This document shows, piece by piece, positions 13,701 to 23,800 of a DNA stretch of 64,000 bases. The translations under genes and the position numbers were made by a program. The notes under the pieces were generated by a model, which did not search any database, was not told the origin of the DNA, and saw only the letters and a list, made by a program, of their open reading frames with translations. Numbering within the stretch: the stretch's first letter is position 1; each line of letters starts with the position of its first letter. Location: positions 128,721,431-128,785,430 of the forward strand of contig JACSVZ010000002.1 of NCBI GenBank assembly GCA_014706295.1. The letters run 5' to 3'. This DNA comes from Lycocorax pyrrhopterus obiensis. Lineage: Eukaryota > Chordata > Aves > Passeriformes > Paradisaeidae.

Positions 13701-16700
13701 GGTGTTTCTAAATCATTGCAATTTAGTTGGGATCACATGGCCGGCTGAGTTTTCTCTGCATTTTTCGTGTTACTGCTTTTGGGTTTCTAGATTTCAAGGC
13801 AGAGAATTAATTCCAAGATGTTTCACAGTGAAGGCCAGAGGATCTCTCTCTCTTCTCAGTGTACTTTTAAATCTCAATCTCCATTTCTGCTAGCTTCGCT
13901 TGAATTTGGTGGGACAAAAAACAAGTTCCCCAAAACCAGGGCTTTAGTGGAGAGTGTCCCACTGACCACATTTATTCAGAATGTAGCATCAGACCTGTGT
14001 TGTTGTTTTGTTCCTATGCACACCCCAGAACTCATGCTCGCTCTTTGCAAGCAAGAATCTTTTTACATACCTGTCCTGCTTGGTGAGATTTCTCCAGTTG
14101 CACTATCAATCTGGAAAAGCATTTCTTCGTAAGGGTTGGGAAAATGATGGAGAATGCTGTATGACAGCTGTGCATGGGGAGTGGAAGGATCATCACGGTC
14201 AGTGGCATGGACGGACATGAAGGGCTTGCCTGTTTGGATTGGAGAAGAAACAGGTAAGAGAGGAAATTGGTAAGAGAGGAGACTGAACCTCAACAGATAA
14301 TCCATTCAAGGAGAGCCCTCAAGCCAGGAAGGCAACTTATGGGGAGCTACCATTGTTCCAAAATGCATCTCTCATGGGAAGCCATATGTAGAGGTTACAC
14401 TGCTATATGCCATCCCTCTATCAACCCTCCACCAGCTCTGCTTAGTAGGATCACAATAGGTGTGAAGACCAGTTGACGAAGAAGATGACAGAGTTAAATC
14501 AGCAGAGAGCTATGTATCACACAAGAGTGCCTGAACCCTGAATCCAGCTCACTGGTGTCTCTCTTTAAGGCCACTTTGCAGTTCTTACACAAATCAGTTT
14601 AACCCAAAGCACCTTGATAAAAGTGGCATACAGCCTGCGACACAGATATAATTAAAGAACAATCATACAGTGAAAAACAAAATGAAAATACATGGTAATG
14701 TAACCCAACTTTTACCTTTTGAGCACCAGTGCAACATTCAAAATCTTTTTGACTTGGATGCAGTTAAGAATACAGTAATATGTTTCAGAATGATTTTCTG
14801 ACCCCATGGAGGTTTATGTGCATATTCTTTAGCTAAAGTTTCTTCTTGAGTCCATAGTTACAGCAATAACAGCTGTATGAGTCCTTAGTTTCATTTCCAA
14901 GATGTAAGTCTCAAACTGCTCTTTGATACTTGCATAACTCCTGGACTGGATCACTGCAATCCATAATCTAAGACTCTTCTAAATGCTAAGGTTCAGCCCA
15001 TGTTCTGAGAAGCATCAGTCATGGTGAGCACATACCCCATGTCTACCCTGGCACTTTATTTCACAGATATGTAAAGATTTACGTAGTCTTAGCATTCCCT
15101 TTCTGTACAGTCTTTGGTAGCCTTCAAATTTTAAATCCCTTCTAGCATAAGGGGGGTGTTTTCAGTGCAATGGAGAGAGCAGCAATATTTGCCTGTTAAG
15201 TGACACTTGCAAAAAGTACTAAAAAATATTTCTGATTGCACTTATTTGTTTACACCACATAGTGGTCACCTCTTTGCCCTTTCATTATATTATAGAGGCT
15301 TTCATCCTGATTTTGGACAGTCCTATGGGAAGGAAAACTGATCCTTTTCCCGCTTATATAGCACCCACTTTACCTTCCTGTTTAATTTACTTACCTTCCT
15401 ATTACCGATAATATTTAATTATGGTGATAATTACCTGGACGAGAGTTCTGCCTCACTACTCCAAAGTACCTTGTCTCATCAAATTCTGGTGGGTTGTCAT
15501 TGATATCCTCCACATATATTGTAACAGCATATGGACCTTTAACTACATTTCCACTTCCATCCAGACTTTCCACCTGATTTGAAAAAAAAAAGGAACAGCA
15601 AAGAAATATTTTCATGTGGATAAGTTAAAAGGCATAAATTAACATCAGGATGTCAAATGCCAGGTCATTCTCACTGTGATTCAAATCTGGTGAGAGCCAT
15701 CACTGAGTAGCTCCACATACAAGGACAAATTTGCCACTGCAGCTCCCTGACAAAAATTTGCCACAGTATATAATGCCAACAAAAAAAAATAACCCCCTCC
15801 TGCTTCTGATGACACTTTTCAGAGGACAATTTCCCACTTCCAGTTTCAGCAGACTACTTGTATTTTTGCACAGCTTAGAATTCATGTTTTTCTTTAAACA
15901 GAAATATATACTTTCTAACAAACAAGGAGAAAACCCAACATGATATAGCATTTATAACTAATTACTGTTGTATATCAGGTAAATAGCTTGATATAAGGGT
16001 TAATAAAGAAAAATTATTCTTATTTCTAATGACTTTTTTCCAAACAATTTGACTCATTTTACAGCCTTCTTTAAAGCACCAAGTATTTATCTGTCACGCT
16101 TCATTTTGTTTGCACATAATAGATAAAATCATGATTATTTATGCCTAACCAAGCATAATTTTTTTGTTTTGTCATCACTTCTTGTTTATAAATGATCCAC
16201 ATACATAGGGTTATTAACTGCTGGGTCTAGAAAATTGTCCTCTCTAATTCCAATCCAAGGGTGCTTTATAGCTGAGAACATGAAACCATGAAACCTGAAG
16301 TGTTAGACTTTAGAAAGACAGCTAAGGCTAGCTAAAAGAATCATCATGTACTTTGTTCAGATACTGATCCTCTCATGATCATCTCCTCAGCTGCTAGTGC
16401 CTCAGAAAAAGACAATACCATTTTTGACATAGTTTAAGAGCACAAGGCTGTACTGAGACCAAAAGACTGCCTATCCACTGCCCCATTGTCAATAGTGTTT
16501 ACACTAGTGAGATCCTCATGAAAAGGTTATAATAGCACACAAAGTTTTCCGTCTCTTAGAGTCCAACATCTGCCAAACAGCTTTCTGCTTTTATCTGGCA
16601 GAGGTTAGATCTGTGCCTCTCTGCCTAAATGTCTTTTACTCACACTGTTTCACAGAGTCACAGAATATTCTGAGTTGGAAGTGACCGACAAGGATCATCA

Positions 16701-19700
16701 AGTCCAGCCCTGAAGTGAATGGCCCATACGGGGATCAAACCTTGGCATTATTAGCACCATGCTCTAACCAACTGAGCTAATCTCAGTTTGTCAACAGATG
16801 TATTATAAGCTTTCTAAATGATTACATTAGTTTATTTTGCCACTCCAGACATGGAATTCACCCTATCAGTCTTCAGGGATAACAAGAGAAACTCATTCAT
16901 GAGGTTAGATTTTACTTCCAGTCAAGTATTCCCATCATATTAGGAGAGTTAAAGGGTTGGTGTTGGCATCACAGTTTCTGTTTTCTCAACATTGCCTTTC
17001 TCTGCAAAGGAGCATTTTCCTGTTCAGTCTTTCAGAACTACAAAACTGTATGTCTTCCAGCAAATCTCGATATTAAAAACGAAAAAGCTGCCTGTAAACT
17101 TAGGCAAAATAAAGAGTTCAAAATTTCAACAGGTTTGTATTAATATCAGGTTTACCAAAAGAGGGTGAATGTGTATACTTCTCCCTTCCTATTTTTCATT
17201 GAGTTTTTACCTGCAGCTTGTGCACTTGTTTGGTCTCCCAGTCCAGAGACCCATTGATATACAGGATGCCTGACTTCGGCTCAATGTCAATAATTCCAGC
17301 TTTTTCACCAGAGATTCTGAAACTCACAGCAGGTGGCTCAAGTTTGAACTACAATGGCAAAAAAAACAGAGGGAAAAATCGTCATTTCTTTTCAACATTT
17401 TCACCATAATAAAAATAATTCCATGCCTTTGTGACTTTTAAAATCTATTGCAAACAGTGTGTTTGGCTGGGAGAATGATATTCCAAGAGTCTGCTCAAAC
17501 AAATCTGCTCTTTTCTGATCCTCAACAGAGGAGTTGTCACGTTATTTTCTGAATGCTGCAAGAAATCCCAACTGCAGTTTGTTTCCAAAGCAAACGTCTG
17601 CTTAGGACGGGGCTTTGTCTGAGCACAGGAATGGAAAAAAATGACACACATCCTCCATTTGCCTGGGAGCTGGATCTGTCCTTCTGTGGTTATGGCTTTG
17701 GGAGGAAAACCTCAGAGTCAAAGGAAAATGATGACACAAGTTACATGGAAAGAAATTCTCTAGGAATGCTGATTTTATTAATCCCTGTCTAAGGATATCC
17801 TCTTAAAAATGTGTTTGAGGGGGGGTTGTCTCCTGCTCTTTGCATGTAGACTCTTGAATTCCCAGAGAGAGGAATTAAAAATTAATTTCAGGTCCTCTCA
17901 GGGGACTGTTCTTCCCACCAGCACAGAGGACAACACTCCGTATGTGGTCTCTCTGTGCAGGCTATGGGGTTTTTCACCAGAGTGGATAACACAAGACACT
18001 TGATTACCTGGTGAAGGATGCGTGGACCCGCTCCTTCTCGGACATGGAAGTCCATTTCCTTCAGAGGCCCACTTACAAGCAGGCTCTCCAGATTAAGCCA
18101 CATAGCCTGTGAGAGAGAGAGAACGAGAGGGATGAAGGAAAGCAGCTGAGGGATGTCTGCTGTCACCACACACAAACAGCAGCTCTCCACCACTGAGCCT
18201 CTTGCAAGTTATTTTGCTATAGTAGAATGGTAGAGACTCTTCCAGTTTGCACTGAACATCTCCAGGTTCTTTAGTGTACATAATTTTTAAAAGCAGTGTG
18301 ATTTATTAATTAATTTGAGAATGAAGACTTGTGCCCTGCCCTTTTCTGACCACTACCTAATTAAATGAGATTGGATCTACCTTCAAGAGCAAACAGAAGA
18401 AGAAAATAGATGAATGTAGACTGAGAGCAAAAGGGAATTCATAAAATCATTGCTGGATCACCTCTGTGTCCCCAGCAGGACCATCCACATCCCATCCAGG
18501 AGCCACAAAGTCCTGTGACAACAAACGTATCTGGAAACAGAACATCACACCTGGGGATGGGGAGGAGCTGTGGCTGCACCTTTTGTAATTTCCCCGGTAA
18601 ATTCAAATCTTTTTTTTGTATGGGAATGAGGTGGCCCTCCCTGGGTCCCCTATGCCACCCCCCTCAGTGCCTCAGCCATCTGGGCAAGCCACTTGAGCCC
18701 TGTGCCTTCACATCAATTGCATGTGAATGCAAACCACAGAGAGAACAAACATGTCCTTCTGATCTTTGGCTTTTACCTGATGGCAAAAATGTCATACAAA
18801 TCTGTCTCAGCCTCTGTTTTCTTCCTAATGGCTAGCAGTGTCTTAACATCATGGGGTTTTTCTGCCAAATTTTTATGAGTTTTATTACCACACACTCCCC
18901 AAGACCAAAGACCTCCACACTCCTGCCTTAATATTTCGCGACTGTTCTTTCTTCCAAACAAAAAAGCAAAGCAAAAATCAGCCTCTCAGGGCAGCCCTCG
19001 CACACAAGAAAATTCACACTGTGGTTCAGATAATTGACCTGTTTCTTCAAAGGCCAGACCAAGCTCCCCCAAATTCCCTCTCTTCACCTCCTATCTTGAC
19101 AAAACTGAGGAGCTGCCTGTCAGAATTAGGGTTCCATTATTTGGCTGCACAGGTAAAATTTCTTTTCTTCCACAGTAAAAATAAATTTATTTTGCTTTAC
19201 AGATTTAGAGTACCATTGCCACCCTGTCCATCACCCCACAGAGTTGAGTGTGTGTTCTCTGCTGCATGACTTTTCCTCTGGATTTGATCCTATTTCTGCT
19301 GGGACAGCTATTCAATCTCTCATAGAAAAGCACAGTCTGCATATTACCAAGGGAAAGCTTAATTCTGCCTATGACAAAAACACAGCTAAGTTCAGCACAA
19401 TTTACCCTAAAGCACTGCTCTGTGTGTGTGTGTGTCACAAGTGGTGTTTCAATAGTTCCATATTCCTCTTAATAATAGCCAGAGATTCTGCCTCCCTCGC
19501 CTACAAGTCTTTGTGGCTGCTTTTGAAAACAGGAAAAGCAGAGACCCAGGGAAGGAGATGGAGGGATGCTAGTGAACACTAGTGTCAGCAGAGGAATATC
19601 AAGAAATGCCATCCGATAGTTATGCATCCAGGAAAATTCACTTTGCAGCTACCTTTTAATATTTTGCCAAATGCTGACTGCTGGCCTCTGCCAGGACCCT

Positions 19701-20855
19701 GAATCTGACCTGCTATGGCTATTCCCATGTTACTCGCTCCTGGAGGCTTCTCCCTGGGCCATTTCATGGACAGACTTCGCTTTATCATGTTCCCTGCCAT
19801 GGAGGAACAAAGGCTGATGCTATAAAACCCAACAAGTTCAAAGTGCAGCCTATGAAGCAAGTCAGCGATATCACTTCTGTCGATTCAAATTACTTTATGT
19901 GGACCATAAATATCTCCAAACATATTTTACAGCATGAATCACTACTCAGGAGTTTGAAGGGGGAAGAGGCTTTACCTCTTGGCCCATATGCATTGGCATC
20001 CCTTCTGAAGATGGCTATATTTCCTGCAGAGTGGCTTCATGGGGGGGGGGTGGGGGGGGGGGGAGCACTGCCACAAGCAGCCCCTTTTGAAATGGAAAGG
20101 GAAAAGGAGGTGCTCACTCACCCCGCAAGGTCTCCATATTCTGAGACATTTTTTACTGAACTTGAACTTGACTCATTTTTTCAATCTTTTCTGTTAATTT
20201 CAATTGTGAAGTAGAAGTCACCACTGCTGTAGCCTTTACAAACATCAGTAAATCTATTGAATTTAATACATAAGGTCCATAAAGAGCATAATTAATACAT
20301 TTCAGTTCCAGAAAATCCTCTGAAAAGGGATTCACGTAGACCAAATAATGAGGATACATATTCAATATGAAATTTAAACTATGAGCTGTTATATGTCTTA
20401 GAATACATTTAATATGTCAGCACATGTATGGATTATAATGCGGAACACATGATACCGATGTCTTCACTATTTGGTGATTTGTTTCAGTATTTTTAAATCT
20501 TTTATAGCGTGAAATTCATGTATTGGAAACAGTGATATCTAAAGAGGAAGCAGAAGAGGCACGAGGAAATTGGTGATTTCTAGGATTTTTAAAGTTTTTT
20601 TCCCTAATGACTGAGATGTCTTCTTAGCTTCCTGTGGGGTCACATGCATGTGCCAGGGACACACTCCCACACCCAGAGCTACAGCTGCTCTGCTGGCACC
20701 AATGCCAGCCTGACCTGCGGGCTGGCACGCCCCATGGATTAGAGCTCAGAGGCTTGCAGGCAACCTTTGCTGTTTGCTCACAGATAAACAAAGGAAAACC
20801 TGTAACTCACCGAGTGAATGAGAAGCAGAAATTGAAGTCCACACAGCTTAAGCAT
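1552..20855 (-). CDS. CDH17: Cadherin-17 (LI-cadherin), spliced gene, 3' end off the window
   Basis: Calcium-dependent adhesion receptor of the 7D-cadherin type, found on the lateral membrane of intestinal epithelium in vertebrates. Coding exons, in transcript order: 20811-20855, 18008-18106, 17211-17348, 15435-15573, 14071-14229, 13208-13407, 10754-10885, 9754-9904, 8839-9054, 7485-7561, 6053-6244, 4586-4830, 2707-2837, 1552-1788. All have AG acceptors and GT donors on the minus strand, and their phases join without a stop, giving 720 codons plus one base. Human CDH17 has about 724 residues up to the same point, so the length agrees. Calcium motifs appear at DINDN 117-121, DINDN 331-335, DINDQ 440-444 and DVNDN 658-662. 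The repeat 2-3 junction (SLWKAPP) lacks DxNDN, as in human CDH17. The rest of repeat 7, the membrane segment and the short tail are missing because the window ends. Identification rests on alignment from memory to human CDH17 along the whole length. Confidence 0.96.
2707..2837 (-). CDS. CDH17: CDH17 coding exon 13: cadherin repeat 6
   Basis: The exon is 131 bases, entering in phase 2 and leaving in phase 1, with acceptor CCAAAG and donor GTAAGT. It encodes [20 protein letters not shown] and [19 protein letters not shown]. The first motif aligns with human YSLRGDTRGWLKIDHVTGEI. Glutamate replaces the arginine of the RGD tripeptide (codon GAA at 2825-2827). Confidence 0.97.
4118..4169. repeat. 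Direct repeat, two identical 22-bp copies
   Basis: The 22-bp unit starting TTGAGGTTGTGTATTTTGG occurs at 4118-4139 and again at 4148-4169, 30 bp apart. It lies in a CDH17 intron. It is probably a small local duplication. Confidence 0.85.
4586..4830 (-). CDS. CDH17: CDH17 coding exon 12: end of repeat 5, start of repeat 6
   Basis: The exon is 245 bases, entering in phase 0 and leaving in phase 2, with acceptor CATCCAG and donor GTAAAA. It opens with APDFET (human PLDFET) and contains [15 protein letters not shown] and [20 protein letters not shown]. The linker reads [10 protein letters not shown] where human has VTDVNEAPQF, so the aspartate and asparagine positions are exchanged. Confidence 0.97.
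6053..6244 (-). CDS. CDH17: CDH17 coding exon 11: cadherin repeat 5
   Basis: The exon is 192 bases (residues 453-516), phase 0 at both ends, with acceptor TCTTCAG and donor [26 protein letters not shown] and EPATGSS align with human LAEDTNIGSTILTIQATDAD and EPFTGSS. Confidence 0.97.
7485..7561 (-). CDS. CDH17: CDH17 coding exon 10: repeat 4-5 calcium linker
   Basis: This small exon is 77 bases (residues 427-452), entering in phase 1 and leaving in phase 0, with acceptor ATGCAG and donor GTGAGT. It ends [15 protein letters not shown], identical to the human sequence over 15 residues. It is among the best-conserved blocks of the gene and carries the DINDQ variant of the calcium motif. Confidence 0.97.
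8839..9054 (-). CDS. CDH17: CDH17 coding exon 9: cadherin repeat 4
   Basis: The exon is 216 bases, phase 1 at both ends, with acceptor GCTACAG and donor GTATGT. It encodes [35 protein letters not shown] and [18 protein letters not shown], parallel to human NSIGTLTAHDRDEENTANS and SLKKQDTPQYNLTIEVSD. The apparent reading frame continues upstream into intron, but the acceptor fixes the start. Confidence 0.97.
9754..9904 (-). CDS. CDH17: CDH17 coding exon 8: end of repeat 3, start of repeat 4
   Basis: The exon is 151 bases, entering in phase 0 and leaving in phase 1, with acceptor GTTGCAG and donor GTAAGA. It encodes [10 protein letters not shown], then [11 protein letters not shown] (calcium linker DINDN 331-335) and [10 protein letters not shown]. 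Human has VKDINDNPPTC and VFEVQENERLG in the same places. Confidence 0.97.
10754..10885 (-). CDS. CDH17: CDH17 coding exon 7: cadherin repeat 3
   Basis: The exon is 132 bases (residues 261-304), phase 0 at both ends. The acceptor is a TTTTTTTTAG tract and the donor [26 protein letters not shown] and [10 protein letters not shown] match human CDH17 closely. The LDREEK motif is intact. Confidence 0.97.
11275..12120 (+). mobile_element. 5'-truncated CR1 non-LTR retrotransposon in a CDH17 intron
   Basis: The fragment is in sense orientation on the plus strand. It keeps pieces of the CR1 reverse-transcriptase C-terminal region: [14 protein letters not shown], then [18 protein letters not shown], then a part reading like [21 protein letters not shown]. 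These sit in different frames because of indels. The 3' end has the CR1 tail, degenerate ATTCTRTG repeats at about 12096-12120 (ATTCTATG, GTTCTGTG, ATTCTGTG). CR1 is the dominant LINE in birds. The frames are broken, so it is inactive. The left boundary is approximate. Confidence 0.9.
13208..13407 (-). CDS. CDH17: CDH17 coding exon 6: end of repeat 2, start of repeat 3
   Basis: The exon is 200 bases, entering in phase 1 and leaving in phase 0, with acceptor TCTCTAG and donor GTAGGG. It encodes [25 protein letters not shown] and [18 protein letters not shown]. The linker between repeats 2 and 3 has no DxNDN motif. Human CDH17 likewise has TENIWKAP here, so this is a family trait and not a local defect. 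Confidence 0.97.
14071..14229 (-). CDS. CDH17: CDH17 coding exon 5: cadherin repeat 2
   Basis: The exon is 159 bases, phase 1 at both ends, with acceptor AAACAG and donor [26 protein letters not shown] aligns with human KPFLYVNATDLDDPATPNGQ. The calcium-binding DRDD motif is present, followed by [11 protein letters not shown], a standard cadherin strand. Confidence 0.97.
15435..15573 (-). CDS. CDH17: CDH17 coding exon 4: end of repeat 1, start of repeat 2
   Basis: The exon is 139 bases, entering in phase 0 and leaving in phase 1, with acceptor AAATCAG and donor GTAATT. It encodes residues 95-140 plus one base. It carries the inter-repeat calcium linker [11 protein letters not shown] (DINDN 117-121) and then VRQNSRPG, which is identical to human CDH17. 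Confidence 0.97.
16648..16787 (-). mobile_element. tRNA-Ile-derived SINE with CR1-like tail
   Basis: On the minus strand the element starts as a tRNA-Ile(AAT): TTAGCTCAGTTGGTTAGAGC is the A-box half, the anticodon AAT falls at 16750-16752, and TTTGATCCCCGTATGGGCCA is the B-box and acceptor half. Five bases of the variable/T-stem region are missing and several CpG sites have decayed. The second half reads like a CR1 3' end (GGACTTGATGATCCTTGTCG) and closes with ATTCTGTG/ACTCTGTG. Such tRNA-Ile/CR1 SINEs are known from passerine birds. It lies in the CDH17 intron between exons 3 and 4, and it is not a functional tRNA gene. Confidence 0.87.
17211..17348 (-). CDS. CDH17: CDH17 coding exon 3: cadherin repeat 1
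   Basis: The exon is 138 bases (46 codons, residues 49-94), phase 0 at both ends, with acceptor TTGTAG and donor [21 protein letters not shown] matches human FKANPPAVTFELTGE. LDWETK stands where cadherins carry the LDRE calcium motif, so the second acidic position is kept (E) while the arginine is replaced by tryptophan. Confidence 0.96.
18008..18106 (-). CDS. CDH17: CDH17 coding exon 2: start of cadherin repeat 1
   Basis: The exon is 99 bases, phase 0 at both ends. A long CT-rich tract ending TCTCACAG precedes it and GTAATC follows. It encodes residues 16-48, including [14 protein letters not shown], which aligns with human SGPLKPMTFSIYEG at the mature N-terminus. An in-frame ATG is the second codon, but the residues after it are not hydrophobic enough for a signal peptide, which is why exon 1 above is preferred as the start. 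Confidence 0.92.
20041..20063. repeat. Poly-G tract, 10 G then T then 12 G
   Basis: A 23-base run of guanine interrupted once by T, in the intron between CDH17 exons 1 and 2. It could form a G-quadruplex on the plus strand, or C-rich structures on the CDH17 sense strand. Its length may be affected by sequencing or assembly. Confidence 0.9.
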
Positions 20856-20880
20856 ACTGGAATATGCTTTGCTTCAGCCC
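20811..20880 (-). CDS. CDH17: CDH17 coding exon 1: signal peptide, with some 5' UTR
   Basis: The coding part is 20811-20855: 15 codons reading [15 protein letters not shown], followed directly by a strong GTGAGT donor in phase 0. Phase 0 is what the next exon needs. Joined to it, the N-terminus is a short basic start, a leucine-rich core and then AMWLNLES, a plausible signal peptide. The SGPLK motif then falls at almost the same distance from the start as in human CDH17. A pyrimidine-rich acceptor ending TTTGCAG just above 20880 suggests that the exon begins there and that an untranslated exon lies further upstream. The exon is too short to appear as an open reading frame, so this call rests on phase, donor, hydrophobicity and length. 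Confidence 0.68.
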
Positions 20881-23800
20881 CTGCAAAGAGATGACAGTCA
20901 CTTTAACCCCATAGAGTTGGCCCAGTCAATTTGCAAACTAAGGCAACAGCTGAGTTTTCCTGAAGCTGCAGGGAGAGAGCTGAGGAGTGAGCCCCAAAGG
21001 AGCAGATGCAGCTCTGCCTGTGAGAGGCGAGACCACTGGTGCCCCTGGACTGCCAAGGAAAGCTGTGCCCATCAGGTCTGTGCCTAACGATGCAAGAGAT
21101 GCAACATGAGAGCCCCAAAGAGTTGTCAAAGATTGAACCCAGCACAAAAATTCAAGCCGTGCAACCGCACTGTTACAATCATTCTGTCAGGCAAATGCAT
21201 TTCCGTTTCTGCTTTACTGAAAGCAATGAGACGTTCACAGGAAATGCTATAACCATAGGACAAAAGTCTTGCAGAGACCATCCTGAGGTCTCTGTCTTCT
21301 GGTTCCAAAAAACTGTTTCCTGCAGATTGCAGAGGCAAAGGAAGCCTAAGGCGTCTGCACCCCCTAAAACAACATGGCTACTGGAAACAGAATTTCCAAG
21401 TCCAAGGAGCACCCTCTGCCTCAAATTTCAAAGAAATGCTGAGCACACGCTTCCACGGTTTGTGTTACATCCTCCTGAAAACTAGATGGCTTTCTTAAAA
21501 TTAAATCCTACTTCCTCACTGCCTCTAGATTTTAACAAAGAGGATGAGGCCAGTTCTGGAAAGAGGTGAAGCCGGCATATTGTGCTGCTATCTTCAGTGG
21601 TGCTTCATGTTATATGGCTCAAACCTACAGGTTTCCTTCCACAGCTCTGTCCCATGGAGGCCCCCGAGCGGAAGAACACAGTGTGGAGGCACAGCTCCCT
21701 CCAGATGCCTTCCTGCTTGTGCTTCCTATCATACCATTTTCCCCCCTCCTTTTCTTTCCTCAATAGCTGAACAAAAAGGGGACCTGTAAATATAGAAATT
21801 GCTACCCACACTGCTGTTGTCACCAGCACTCATTCATTCTAGGACATGCCAAAGGACTTTATCTTCCAAATCCCATTCTGAGCTGGGTTATACTGTGTGT
21901 GCAATTATACCCTTTGAAAGTACTGGGCTGTTTCCTTTGGGCTGGAGCTGACTGTGTGGGCACTGGAAGAAAATAATATGACACACTTTTGAAACCAGAA
22001 GTGATCAAGAAAATAATTGAATTTGTTGGGAGACAAAGGCTGAAATGGAGCACCCTGTAGCTGCTTGGCTGTGATGTCTCCTTAGCAAGTCCTTCATAGC
22101 CCTCCTGAAGCCAGAGGAAGTGGCACAGGCAGGGCAGAGAGAAGGAGAAGACACTTCGAACCTCCTGGAAGGACACTGTACCAAAACTCTTGCTGATGTT
22201 CTGGTTACACAGTCAATGAAAATTCTTTCAGTTCCTCTGCCTATACAGCAGCCTCTCCCCTCCCCTCCTGCTGCTCTCTTCTGAATATATTGGCCAGTTT
22301 CAGCTGCACTTAGTAGCCAGGTGGGAAGGTCAAAAAACTCATTCCTTATTAATTTGGGGTGGCAGGTGGGACACAGTACCCAAGGTGTGCCGTCTCCATC
22401 CTATAAGGCTGCAGTCTGTGCCCAGGGCCTCCCTGCAGGGCTTTTTCTGCCCCTCTGGAGGAGGCACAGCTGGAGGTGTCCCTCTGCCAGCCAGTGGTGG
22501 AGGAACACCACGGAGCTGAAAATACTGGGGGAGGCCATCAAAAGGGAGGAAAAATCATACAGGGTGGTCTGGGGTACCAGACCCTGGATTCAGGGAAAAG
22601 AGAAGGAGCAAGACCTACTATGGAGAGGAGAAAGTTTCAGGAAGGGACACAACCAGCCCTACTTTAGGGGACAGAAAATGCTGGAAAATTAATTCCTAAA
22701 TGTGGCTGCGTCATGGCCAGGTTCTCCTGTCCAGGTCTGACTACCAAATGCAGCAGTGGAAATGTAGGCATTTCACAGTTTGCATGACAAGTGCCTTTGA
22801 TGTTCCCTTCTCTTTGAACAAAAACATCATTTCCTTATGTGATGCCATTTGTGGTGCCTGTTGCAAGTCTTGATCAGTCCTTGAACATTAATTTTTGACT
22901 GGAAACTCTTACCAAGTCTCATGGAGCATTTCACTGCCAAGGACCAAAGCCCCAAAATCCATATTCCTCTGTCACTCAGAATAGAGTTCCAGTATATATA
23001 GATTCATACAAAAGTTTTCAGCAATAAGCAGTTTCAGGATTAGAATAGCATCAGTTTAACTAAAAGCAGCTTGAGATTTGGCTGAGGACTGGAGCCATAT
23101 TTTCTCCTTCATTTCTTAGCTTCATCTCAGTGCTATATCCCTAATAATCCCTCACGGTTCCCATGACTGAAGAGAAATCTCTAGGATAACCATCATACAA
23201 ATATTCCAGCGACTTTCAACAATAAACATTCAGAGAACAAAGAATATTCCCAGAGGTTAAAGATCAGTAATGATCATGAGTATTTGGTTCCATGGAAAAA
23301 AATATTATTTTCTTTAGTTGATTGATTTCAGATGTTCAAATTCAGCAAAGAGAAAACAGAGGAAATTGATCCAAATCAAATATAAACCAGACTAAGCCTT
23401 AGCACAGCATTCATCCATATTACAGGGACAGCTGACACTGCCTGAAAATCCTTTAGCAAAACCCTTGCTTCAGCTTTTAAAATCTTTCTGTGAAATGTCT
23501 GTTAGATCATCCCTTACCTGTAACATGAAAAGCTTATTTTGCTCTAAAAATGCTTCTTTCTTTCAGCTGTGGGAATCACCTTTGCACAGGTTGGTGATGT
23601 CTGTCTGTGCTTATCCAGTTTATAGTTCCTCAGACTTGCCCTCAGAGATTCAGCAGCTCAAACATTAACTGCATGGGCAATTATTGATTCTAATGACTAG
23701 GTGTGGTATGAAACAGCAAGCCCTGTAAGGAAGCAACGTAGCTCCAAGGTAATTTACAGTCTTCAATATTTTTTGTCCTTTGTGATTTTCTTTCTGATTT

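Noticed and set aside
16706..16787. Functional tRNA-Ile gene
   Set aside because: Five bases of the variable/T-arm region are missing, the first bases do not pair with the acceptor end, and the CR1-like tail marks it as a SINE.
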